64,000 nucleotides of DNA from Marinoscillum furvescens DSM 4134 (GTDB lineage Bacteria > Bacteroidota > Bacteroidia > Cytophagales > Cyclobacteriaceae): the NCBI RefSeq assembly GCF_003386095.1, contig NZ_QREG01000014.1, positions 115,783 to 179,782 of the forward strand, in the 5' to 3' direction. Shown here in pieces: positions 56,255 to 64,000 of the stretch (within the stretch, counting starts at the first letter, position 1; each line of letters begins with the position of its first letter). A program made the position numbers and the translations under genes. The notes below the pieces were generated by a model. It was not told the origin of the DNA, ran no database searches, and saw only the letters and a list, made by a program, of their open reading frames with translations.

Positions 56255-57139
56255 ATGCCCGAACAGAAAGGTATCCCCATATATAGCCTGGATAAGTTTA
56301 AGCCCGTACCCGGTTCTGCACTTCCCTTTCAGATAGAGGTGTTTGACGCCAACCGCCACTTTGAGGTACTCTACCCGCATCGTCATGATTTTTTCGAGGT
56401 GCTTTTTCTCACCCATGGCTCAGGCATCCATGTGATCGATAGCAACGAATACGAAATCAAGCCACCGTGTGTCTTCTTCCTCAGCCCGGGGCAAACCCAC
56501 AAGCTGGAGCTCTCGAATGACATAGCCGGGTATATATTCTTGTTTACCGCTGAGTTTTACCTACTCGATCGCAGCAACAAAAACAAACTCCTGGAGTACC
56601 CTTTCTTTTTTAATCTAAATCAGGAAAACCCTCCTCTGGCTCTCACAGACACCAGCGATGTAGCCTTTCTGACTGCCCTTTTTCGCAAAGGAGCAGCATT
56701 GATGCAGGAGCCCGAAATCGGTGAATTTGCAAACTCATTGCTCGACCTGATCCTCAACACATGCGAGCGACTTTACCCGCACGACATCCGTGCTATTGAA
56801 AAAGGAAAAGGGCACATGATGGTAAAACGCCTGCGGAAGCTCATCGAGGAAAAATACCACCAAAACCTCAGCATCAAAGAATATGCAGAGCTGCTACATG
56901 TGAGTGAAAACCACCTCACGCACATCGTACGTGACCTTACTGGCAAAACCTCCAAACAGCTCATCATAGACAAGCAAATACTTGAAATAAAGCGACTTCT
57001 AAAACATTCTGACCTCACAGCCACAGAGATTTCTCAGCACCTCAACTTCTCCGATACGTCCTATTTTAGTAAATTTTTCAAAAAACAAACAGGACTCACC
57101 CCAAACGAGTACAGAGACAAATCATTGAAAAGTACCTAA
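56255..57139 (+). CDS. AraC-family transcriptional regulator
   Basis: The 294-residue protein has an N-terminal cupin domain (about 25-120, with YPHRHDFFEVLFLTHGSG) and a C-terminal pair of helix-turn-helix motifs (195-290: SIKEYAELLHVSENHLTHIV and ending TSYFSKFFKKQTGLTPNEYR). The cupin presumably binds a small molecule or ion. It lies just after the 21-bp array and 87 bp before ilvC on the same strand, but no site links it to ilvC. Confidence 0.93.
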   Translation: MPEQKGIPIYSLDKFKPVPGSALPFQIEVFDANRHFEVLYPHRHDFFEVLFLTHGSGIHVIDSNEYEIKPPCVFFLSPGQTHKLELSNDIAGYIFLFTAEFYLLDRSNKNKLLEYPFFFNLNQENPPLALTDTSDVAFLTALFRKGAALMQEPEIGEFANSLLDLILNTCERLYPHDIRAIEKGKGHMMVKRLRKLIEEKYHQNLSIKEYAELLHVSENHLTHIVRDLTGKTSKQLIIDKQILEIKRLLKHSDLTATEISQHLNFSDTSYFSKFFKKQTGLTPNEYRDKSLKST

Positions 57140-57225
57140 ACTACCCACATTATCACCACCATTTTCCCACGGGGATTTTGCTCCTTTGTATCGGTAAAAA
57201 AGACACGTTTTAAACTAACAGATAC

Positions 57226-58707
57226 ATGGGCAATTATTTCAACACACTCCCACTGCGGGAGCAACTCAACCAACTCGGTGTTTGCGAATTCATGGACAAT
57301 TCTGAATTCAACGACGGAGTGGAAGCGCTTAAAGGCAAAAAAATCGTCATTGTAGGTGCTGGAGCACAAGGGCTCAACCAGGGACTCAACATGCGTGACT
57401 CTGGGCTCGACATCTCTTACGCGCTACGTCAGGCAGCTATCGATGAAAAAAGAGCATCGTATGTAAATGCAACAGAAGCTGGCTTCACCGTAGGAACTTA
57501 CGAGGAGCTCATCCCTACCGCTGACCTGGTGATCAACCTGACTCCAGACAAGCAGCACACCAATGTGATCAATGCAGTAATGCCACTGATGAAAAAAGGA
57601 GCTACCCTTTCGTACTCCCATGGGTTCAACATAGTGGAGGAAGGCATGCAAATCCGTGAAGACATCACGGTAATCATGGTGGCACCTAAATCTCCGGGAT
57701 CAGAAGTTCGTCACGAATACCAGCGTGGATTCGGCGTGCCCACGCTCATCGCCGTACACCCAGAAAACGATCCTGAAGGTAAAGGCTGGGCATATGCCAA
57801 AGCATACGCAGCAGCCACTGGTGGACACAGAGCCGGATGCCTCAAATCTTCTTTCGTGGCAGAAGTAAAGTCTGACCTTATGGGAGAGCAAACTATTCTT
57901 TGCGGGTTGCTGCAAACAGGCTCTATCCTTTGCTTCGACAAAATGATCGAAAAAGGTGTAGACGCTGGATGGGCTGCCAAATTTATCCAGTACGGATGGG
58001 AAGTAATCACTGAGTCACTGAAACACGGTGGTGTTTCAGGTATGCTCGACAGACTGTCTAACCCAGCAAAAATCAAATGTTTTGAGGTTTCGGAAGAGCT
58101 CAAAGACATCATGCGTCCACTTTTCCAAAAGCATCAGGATGACATCATGTCTGGCGAATTTTCATCTACCATGATGAAAGACTGGGCTGAGGACGACAAA
58201 AACCTCCTCAACTGGAGAGCACTTACCGGTGAGACACAGTTTGAGAAAACGCCTATCGCAGACGTAGAGATCACTGAGCAGGAGTTTTATGACAAAGGCC
58301 TCCTCATGGTAGCCATGGTACGAGCTGGTGTAGAGCTGGCGTACGAAACCATGACCGAAGCAGGAATCAAAGGCGAATCTGCATACTACGAGTCGCTGCA
58401 CGAAACTCCACTTATCGCCAACACCATCGCGCGTAAGAAGCTTTTTGAAATGAACCGCGTAATATCGGATACTGCTGAGTACGGCTGCTACCTGTTTGAC
58501 CATGCTTGTAAGCCATTGCTTGCAGACTTTATGAGCAAAGTAGACACTGACGTAATAGGCAAAGACTACAACGAAACAGTGGACGGTCAGGTAGATAACG
58601 TAACGCTGATCCAAATCAATGAAAAACTGAGAACACACGATATCGAAATCGTAGGAGCACGACTCAGAAAAGCGATGACTTCAATGAAGCAAATCGCTCT
58701 GGGATAA
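57226..58707 (+). CDS. ilvC: Ketol-acid reductoisomerase
   Basis: The 493-residue enzyme converts acetolactate (or acetohydroxybutyrate) with NADPH to the dihydroxy acid of valine, leucine and isoleucine synthesis. The NADPH fingerprint is [21 protein letters not shown]; metal-binding acidic residues lie in [12 protein letters not shown] and further in the C-terminal knotted domain ([11 protein letters not shown]). At ~490 residues it is a class II KARI, like that of E. coli. No other ilv gene is adjacent. It has a strong terminator. Confidence 0.97.
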   Translation: MGNYFNTLPLREQLNQLGVCEFMDNSEFNDGVEALKGKKIVIVGAGAQGLNQGLNMRDSGLDISYALRQAAIDEKRASYVNATEAGFTVGTYEELIPTADLVINLTPDKQHTNVINAVMPLMKKGATLSYSHGFNIVEEGMQIREDITVIMVAPKSPGSEVRHEYQRGFGVPTLIAVHPENDPEGKGWAYAKAYAAATGGHRAGCLKSSFVAEVKSDLMGEQTILCGLLQTGSILCFDKMIEKGVDAGWAAKFIQYGWEVITESLKHGGVSGMLDRLSNPAKIKCFEVSEELKDIMRPLFQKHQDDIMSGEFSSTMMKDWAEDDKNLLNWRALTGETQFEKTPIADVEITEQEFYDKGLLMVAMVRAGVELAYETMTEAGIKGESAYYESLHETPLIANTIARKKLFEMNRVISDTAEYGCYLFDHACKPLLADFMSKVDTDVIGKDYNETVDGQVDNVTLIQINEKLRTHDIEIVGARLRKAMTSMKQIALG

Positions 58708-58730
58708 TTACCCTCCTTTCACATACATTG

Positions 58731-58767
58731 AAAAACGGCCTGGATGCAAATTCAGGCCGTTTTTTTT
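58731..58767 (+). terminator. Intrinsic terminator of ilvC
   Basis: A perfect 12-bp stem (AAAAACGGCCTG at 58731-58742 and CAGGCCGTTTTT at 58753-58764) with a 10-nt loop is followed by a run of T to 58767. Confidence 0.93.
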
Positions 58768-59363
58768 ATCCCCCAATGGTACCGCTTGCAGCGTCTTCCT
58801 GCCACTTCCAGACTGAACCCACAATTCTCCCACCCTCCAAAACGGTGGTTTCAACTTATAGCACCGACCACTTAACGATTTTCTCTATTCTTCTCAGCCT
58901 AAGGATGTTTCATTGCATTATGGTTCGGAATTTCCGAATCCTTTAGCATAACCCAAAAACACAATTAGCTATGAAACATTTCAACACACTATTCACCCAT
59001 TTGAAGGCCCATAGGTGATTCACCTAATGACCTTGTAACAAACACCTAAATGTTGAATTTCAGGAAATCACCCTTATTTGAGAAGCATATGATGCGGACT
59101 TTTGCATCGTTGGTAACCCCAATAACCCGACTGCTCAAGCGGTCTCCCTTCCCTACCGACCGCTTAAGGTCACCTGTTAGATTTCTCTTATCCCCAACCA
59201 TGAGAGTTGATTTATTCAACATTAAAAGAGCGCATTATGATCGCCATCATGGACTTAACACTATCAATAGCTTGCACCACCTAGCTGGTAAGCATTGCAC
59301 TCTAATAGCTATGCAGCTCCACGCACCGAGCTTCGATTTAAACAATTTAACCACACAATAGAA
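58768..59363. other. Intergenic region before the giant adhesin gene
   Basis: This 596-bp stretch has no convincing gene. It contains a 15-bp palindrome TTCGGAA-T-TTCCGAA (58924-58938), a 15-codon frame (58971-59018), an inverted repeat AAGCGGTC/GACCGCTT (59137-59144 and 59158-59165) with a 13-nt loop, and a 103-codon frame (59050-59361) whose composition does not look like protein. It most likely holds the control region of the large repeat protein gene. Confidence 0.6.
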
Positions 59364-62300
59364 ATGAATATTTCGCTACGCCAATTCTTCCTGGTGTTGT
59401 TTTTGACCACCATCACCCTGGCCAACGCAGCCACCAGATCAGACACACCTGTCATCACGACAGATTTTTGTCAAACCACCGCTCTCACGAAAATTGAAGG
59501 CACCTCTACTGAGCCAGCTGGCTCGCTGATCGAGGTGTTTATCCGTGTTTCTGAGCTGGATGTAAAAGTTTCACTAGGCACCGCCACGGTCAACACGGAC
59601 GGCACATGGGCGCTCGATGGGTTATCGGTTTCAGCCGGATTGCTCTCAGCTACTGCTACAGCCTCTGGCGAGGTGGTTAGTTTGCCATCTGCTGAAGTAG
59701 CAGTCACGGTACCGCCAATCATTTCACAGGGTGTGCTTTCCAACCCTACCGTATGTGGAGTACTAGATGGCACCGTGCAATTGCTCGGTTTTTTGCCGTT
59801 TACAGAATATGACCTGTACTACACAGACGAAAGCGGATTTCAGTCACTGACGGTAACGGCTGACGCACTTGGTCAAGTAACCATATCGGGATTGGGTGCA
59901 GGCGAAATTCAGGAAATCTATGCCAGCCTCAACGGTTGTGTGTCCAATACCATCTGTTCGATTGAGCTACTGGACCCTATTTTACCATCTTTATCACTGG
60001 GTGTACCGGTGCAGCCTTTATTGTGTGGAGGCACTGGTGAGATTGTCATTGTCGGTGCTCCATTGCAAACACTTGATTATGAGGTTTCTTACTTCGATGG
60101 CACTACCACAGTTGGACCTACTACTATCACTAGCAGCATACTGGGAACAATTACCATCACCGGACTTGCACCGGGTGTGTACAGTGATTTTGAAGTTACT
60201 CGCAATGGATGTAGCTCAGGTTTGTTGTTAGATCGCATTACCATTTTCGACCCAATTTTACCGCTATTTTCGACAGGTGTGGTCACCCCTCCATCCACCT
60301 GTACTGCATTAGACGGAAGCATTCAGCTCACTGGTCTTGGGCTCAATACCACCTATGACGTACTCTATGAGGATATTGATGGAAATACGCTTACCACTAC
60401 GCTCAGTACACCACTCGCTGGCACTACCATTACCTTGCCCACGCTTGGTGAAGGCGTATACAAAAACTTAAGAGTAGTTGGTGGAGGATGCCAATCCAGA
60501 ACACTCGGCGACATTAGTCTTTCGGCCACTACCCCAAACATTAGCCTACTTTCTGCTGATGGGCCGCTCAACTGCCTGGCAGTGGATGGCTCCATCACTG
60601 TAGACAACCTGGTACCTTTTGATACTTATGATGTACACTTTAGTGTGGATGGCGTACTTCAGCCTACTGTATCTGCTACTGCTGATGCCAGTGGTATCCT
60701 GGAAGTCACAGGACTCGGTGCTGGTAACTACACAGACCTTTACGTAAGCCAGGGCAATTGTCAGTCAAATGTTCTTACCGACATTATCGGGTTGGATGAA
60801 ATAGATCTCCCGGAGATTTCTTTGGGTGTTCCTTCATTGCCAAGTACCTGTGCCACCACAGATGGAAGCATTACCCTATTGGGACTTCCTGTTACGGATT
60901 ACCTGTATGACATTACTTATGTTAATTCTTTGGGTGTTCAAACGGAATCCATCATGTCAGCTAGTGGCGTTATCACGATTTCCAACTTATTAGGAGATAA
61001 TTACTCAGACATTCAGGTTTCACTAAATGGTTGTGAATCCAATACGATCGTTTGTCCTGTAGACCTCACCAAAGCACCAGCCCTTACATTAGGAGTAGTC
61101 ACTCCTGAAACTGCTTGTGGAGCTGGTGATGGGAGTATCAGTCTTTTGGGTCTTCAAATAAATGAAACCTATGACATCTCCTACAGGGATAGCAATGGTG
61201 TACAAAGCATACTCGGTGTGAATAGTGGATTACTGGGCACCCTAACCATTACGGGTCTAAGTGCTGACACTTACTCAGACCTTACTGTAACTACAGGTGG
61301 TTGCACCTCTGAGCCTTTGGCAGACATTAGCCTAGGTAGCTTACTCAACATTTCATTAGGCACTACTGTAAATCCTACGAGCTGCGGTGCAGCAGATGGC
61401 TCTATTGCTCTTGCGGGACTTCTTGGGTCTACCACTTATGATGTTTCATACGTTTCTGACGCTGGAGCAACCACCGTGAGTCTGAGTACTGACGGGCTCG
61501 GCAACCTGATCATTCCCGGGTTGGAAGCTGGCAACTACAGCGATATCAGTGTGGACAATGGAGGTTGTTCGTCCAATACTTTACTCGATGTAGTATCACT
61601 TACAGATGTTGGCCTTCCAAACATTACTTTGGGTGCATCAGTAAATCCTTCGGCATGTGGTACACCAGACGGTTCTATCACATTAGGTGGACTTTTAGCC
61701 AGCACAACCTACACGGTGAATTATGTCACCAGTGCCGGCCCCCAAACCGGAAGTTTTGTAACAGATGCCCTCGGAGTATTAACTATCACCGGTCTAGGTG
61801 CGGACAGCTATCAGGATATTACTGTATCCACAGGTGGATGTACTTCCGACCCGCTTCCAGGCATTGTAAGCCTTGTGGATGTAGGAACTCCCGTGCTCAA
61901 CTTAGGAACTACAGTAAACCCTACCACATGTGGTGCTTCAGATGGAATTATTGAATTAACAGGTCTTTTGGCCAGTACAGCCTATGATGTAATCTACACA
62001 ACCAGTGGTGGTGTACAACCCCCTGTTAGCATTACATCAGATGGGTCTGGAAAACTTTCCATAGCAGGACTGGGCGTGGAAGTTTATGAAGACATTAAAG
62101 TTTCTATCGGCGGATGTATTTCTGCAACTGTAGGTCCCATTGAACTCAAATGTTACGAAGACGCCACTTATACCGTCATAGATCAAACGATCGACCAATT
62201 GAGCGATAGTGACACATTGGCGATTCCGTCTGACGCAGATGGTCCAATTGTGTGTGCTTCCGTACAGTCTGGCACCTTGCCAAATGGTGTAAGCATTGAT

Positions 62301-64000
62301 GCTGTAACGGGGGTAATTACCGTTTCGGCAGAAGGAGACCTTAACGTAGGCACCAGCACAGTTACGGTTCGCATCATCGATCAGCTCGGTGACACCACAT
62401 TCCTGGGTGTGACGCTCAATATTTTAAACGACAAACCACAGGCTACTCCAGACTCCTACACGGTAAATGAAGGCGATACACTTAACGTTACTGATGCTGA
62501 CGGGTCAGGAGGAAATCCAGCTTATTTCGGAGTGTTGGTTAATGATTCTGACATAGCAAACTCAGGACTTACTGCTAACAAAATCAATGACCCGTCACAC
62601 CACAGCGGTACTTTTACACTTAACCCGAACGGGACATTCGAATACATACACGACGGCTCGGAAACCACTTCTGATACGTTTTCTTATAGGCTCACCGATG
62701 GATTAGGAGCAGCCGATACTACTACAGTTACCATTTCTATCCTACCGGTAAATGATGCACCAATTGCATTAGATGATGCCTATACGTTTGATGAAGGAAG
62801 CTCCAACAATGTAGCTGCCGTATCAGGCGTATTGGTCAATGACTCAGATGCTGAAGACAGCACATTAACGATCATTCTTATTGAAACTCCATCCGAAGGA
62901 ACACTCACATTAAATCCTGACGGTAGTTTTTTATACGTGCACAATGGTTCTGAAACCACCTCCGATCAATTCAGGTATAAAGTAAATGACGGAGCACTGG
63001 ATAGCGATACAGCTACTGCGGCCATTGCCATCACTCCTCAAAACGACGCTCCAGTAGCCGTTGCAGACGCATATACTTTCGATGAAGGATCTACGAACAC
63101 TGTAGCTGTGGGAACTGGTGTACTCGCCAATGACTCAGATGCTGATGGTGATGCCATCACAGCGATCCTGGTTTCTGACGTGTCCAATGGAACATTGACA
63201 TTGAACGCTGACGGAAGTTTTGATTATACGCATGATGGTAGCGAAACCACTAGCGACAGCTTTACTTATAAAGTCAATGATGGTACGGTAGATGGAAACA
63301 CTGTAACAGTGACACTAACCATCGACCCTGTAAATGATGCTCCAGTAGCCGTTGCAGATGCATACACATTCGATGAAGGAGCCTCTAACACGATCGTAGC
63401 AGCTTCAGGTGTACTCGCCAACGACTCAGATGCGGACGGTAATCCAATCACAGCTGTGTTAGTAGATGACGTATCTAATGGAACTTTAACTCTCAACAAC
63501 GACGGTAGCTTCTCTTACACTCACGACGGATCTGAGACTACCAGCGATAGCTTTACTTACACCGTCAATGACGGTACTGTAAATGGTGATACGGTCACTG
63601 TATCGTTCACAATAACGCCTCAAAACGACGCTCCCTTAGCCGTTGCTGATGCATACACCTTCGATGAAGGATCATCGAACACTGTAGCTGTTGGAACTGG
63701 CGTACTCGCCAATGACTCAGATGCCGATGGTGACGCCATCACTGCAATCCTGGTGAGCGATGTTTCAAACGGAACGCTGACATTGAACGCTGACGGAAGT
63801 TTTGATTATACGCATGATGGTAGCGAAACCACTAGCGACAGTTTTACTTATAAAGTCAATGATGGAACAGAAGATGGAAACACTGTAACAGTGACATTAA
63901 CCATCACTCCTCAAAACGACGCTCCAGTAGCCGTGGCAGATGCGTACACCTTTGATGAAGGTTCTACGAACACTGTAGCTGTTGGAACGGGCGTACTCGC
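59364..64000 (+). CDS. Giant secreted repeat protein (adhesin-like), 5' part
   Basis: The frame is open from the ATG at 59364 to the window edge: over 1,545 residues without a stop. A signal peptide (MNISLRQFFLVLFLTTITLA) is followed by a short N-terminal domain (20-125), nine repeats of about 89 residues (59730-62150), an Ig-like segment (about 935-1020, ending TVRIIDQLGDTTFLGV), then tandem-95/cadherin-like repeats from 62427 with the marks NDAPVA, ANDSDADGD, DGSETTSDSFTY. The acidic DxDxDG and ND motifs suggest calcium binding. Such proteins act in surface adhesion or, with a T9SS tail, gliding. The C-terminus, and so the secretion route, is outside the window. Confidence 0.88.
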   Translation, partial: MNISLRQFFLVLFLTTITLANAATRSDTPVITTDFCQTTALTKIEGTSTEPAGSLIEVFIRVSELDVKVSLGTATVNTDGTWALDGLSVSAGLLSATATASGEVVSLPSAEVAVTVPPIISQGVLSNPTVCGVLDGTVQLLGFLPFTEYDLYYTDESGFQSLTVTADALGQVTISGLGAGEIQEIYASLNGCVSNTICSIELLDPILPSLSLGVPVQPLLCGGTGEIVIVGAPLQTLDYEVSYFDGTTTVGPTTITSSILGTITITGLAPGVYSDFEVTRNGCSSGLLLDRITIFDPILPLFSTGVVTPPSTCTALDGSIQLTGLGLNTTYDVLYEDIDGNTLTTTLSTPLAGTTITLPTLGEGVYKNLRVVGGGCQSRTLGDISLSATTPNISLLSADGPLNCLAVDGSITVDNLVPFDTYDVHFSVDGVLQPTVSATADASGILEVTGLGAGNYTDLYVSQGNCQSNVLTDIIGLDEIDLPEISLGVPSLPSTCATTDGSITLLGLPVTDYLYDITYVNSLGVQTESIMSASGVITISNLLGDNYSDIQVSLNGCESNTIVCPVDLTKAPALTLGVVTPETACGAGDGSISLLGLQINETYDISYRDSNGVQSILGVNSGLLGTLTITGLSADTYSDLTVTTGGCTSEPLADISLGSLLNISLGTTVNPTSCGAADGSIALAGLLGSTTYDVSYVSDAGATTVSLSTDGLGNLIIPGLEAGNYSDISVDNGGCSSNTLLDVVSLTDVGLPNITLGASVNPSACGTPDGSITLGGLLASTTYTVNYVTSAGPQTGSFVTDALGVLTITGLGADSYQDITVSTGGCTSDPLPGIVSLVDVGTPVLNLGTTVNPTTCGASDGIIELTGLLASTAYDVIYTTSGGVQPPVSITSDGSGKLSIAGLGVEVYEDIKVSIGGCISATVGPIELKCYEDATYTVIDQTIDQLSDSDTLAIPSDADGPIVCASVQSGTLPNGVSIDAVTGVITVSAEGDLNVGTSTVTVRIIDQLGDTTFLGVTLNILNDKPQATPDSYTVNEGDTLNVTDADGSGGNPAYFGVLVNDSDIANSGLTANKINDPSHHSGTFTLNPNGTFEYIHDGSETTSDTFSYRLTDGLGAADTTTVTISILPVNDAPIALDDAYTFDEGSSNNVAAVSGVLVNDSDAEDSTLTIILIETPSEGTLTLNPDGSFLYVHNGSETTSDQFRYKVNDGALDSDTATAAIAITPQNDAPVAVADAYTFDEGSTNTVAVGTGVLANDSDADGDAITAILVSDVSNGTLTLNADGSFDYTHDGSETTSDSFTYKVNDGTVDGNTVTVTLTIDPVNDAPVAVADAYTFDEGASNTIVAASGVLANDSDADGNPITAVLVDDVSNGTLTLNNDGSFSYTHDGSETTSDSFTYTVNDGTVNGDTVTVSFTITPQNDAPLAVADAYTFDEGSSNTVAVGTGVLANDSDADGDAITAILVSDVSNGTLTLNADGSFDYTHDGSETTSDSFTYKVNDGTEDGNTVTVTLTITPQNDAPVAVADAYTFDEGSTNTVAVGTGVL
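59730..62150 (+). repeat. Nine two-cysteine repeats of about 89 residues in the adhesin
   Basis: Each unit opens with LG(V/T)..NP..CG..DGSI.L.GL, goes on with TYDV.Y and G.LTITGLGAG.YSDI.V, and closes with GGC.S. Two cysteines per unit, about 70 residues apart, could form a disulfide. Units near the C-terminal end (6 to 9) are the most alike, the N-terminal ones are more diverged. The pattern recalls the SprB-type repeat and other beta-sandwich surface repeats of Bacteroidota, but I cannot assign the family. Confidence 0.75.
62427..64000 (+). repeat. 291-bp tandem repeats (tandem-95/cadherin-like) in the adhesin
   Basis: Units begin at 62427, 62751, 63042, 63333, 63624 and 63915. The first is 324 bp, the rest exactly 291 bp (97 residues). 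Units from 63042, 63624 and 63915 are nearly identical in DNA, while the one at 63333 differs in its middle. The units are characteristic of tandem-95/VCBS-like repeats. The array continues beyond the window. Confidence 0.9.

Noticed and set aside
55870..56286. A 138-codon plus-strand frame through the 21-bp array into the AraC gene
   Set aside because: It is open only because the unit length is a multiple of three, it is rich in Cys and Asp/Glu in an unnatural pattern, and it runs into the AraC start in another frame.
58971..59018. A 15-codon frame beginning MKHFNTLF that might be a leader peptide
   Set aside because: There is no run of regulatory codons and no attenuator hairpin next to it; such short frames occur by chance.
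59050..59361. A 103-codon plus-strand frame upstream of the adhesin
   Set aside because: Its residue composition is unlike that of the neighbours, it has no recognisable domain, and the region looks regulatory.
61565..61954. A 129-codon alternative frame inside the adhesin
   Set aside because: It is rich in Cys, Trp and Arg and is out of frame with the repeats, a typical shadow.

Overview
The window is a stretch of chromosome from a Bacteroidota bacterium, most likely a marine member of the Cytophagales (Reichenbachiella/Fulvivirga/Marivirga-like; genus is inferred, not proven). The grounds are secreted proteins ending in type IX secretion (T9SS) sorting domains, a TonB receptor paired with a DUF4249 lipoprotein, an IPExxxVDY-family gene beside pyk/acpP/fabF, TAnnTTTG-type promoter boxes, few Shine-Dalgarno sites, frequent GTG/TTG starts, and a tmRNA whose tag reads GEESYAMAA.

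Layout. 1-4.9 kb: the start of miaA, then a signalling cluster (hybrid histidine kinase with REC and HPt, a lone receiver, a small protein and a metallo-beta-lactamase-fold hydrolase) whose ends touch or overlap. 5-13.5 kb: an NFACT/RqcH-like ribosome-rescue protein, a secreted M1 peptidase, a membrane histidine kinase, and a secreted esterase fused to calcium-loop/leucine-rich modules. 13.5-19.8 kb: housekeeping genes pyk, IPExxxVDY, acpP, fabF, rnc and nadE. 19.8-33.3 kb: the cell envelope block: yidD, a BamA-like barrel, a MORN-like repeat protein, a PorQ-like barrel coupled to a helix-hairpin-helix barrel protein, a large LamG-type T9SS protein, an esterase, and a TonB receptor with DUF4249 lipoprotein. 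33.5-42.4 kb: a short ssb without an acidic tail, an alkB-like gene broken by one in-frame stop, an AI-2E exporter, a TPR-kinase-receiver-AraC hybrid regulator, an orphan terminator that may mark a small RNA, and a MacB-type permease. 42.6-52.1 kb: cysE-cysM, pirin, an RluA-type pseudouridine synthase, GNAT, a flavodoxin-fold reductase, a thioredoxin-like protein, DUF1684, an RNA methyltransferase and MscS.

52.3-56.2 kb is the most accessory-looking part. The tmRNA gene is followed by the mobile mystery protein A/B pair (HTH regulator plus Fic protein) preceded by three operator-like repeats spaced exactly 33 bp. Next come a tandem-ABC ATPase with complementary degenerate sites and a 19-copy, 21-bp tandem array that I cannot assign. 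56.2-58.7 kb holds an AraC regulator and ilvC.

59.4 kb to the right edge is the first ~4.6 kb of a giant secreted repeat protein: a signal peptide, nine ~90-residue two-cysteine repeats, an Ig-like segment, then tandem-95/cadherin-like repeats of exactly 291 bp that run off the window.

Most of the window is ordinary. The best leads are the 21-bp array, the phased repeats before the mobile mystery pair, the interrupted alkB gene, the candidate small RNA at 39.8 kb and the two-part giant adhesin.
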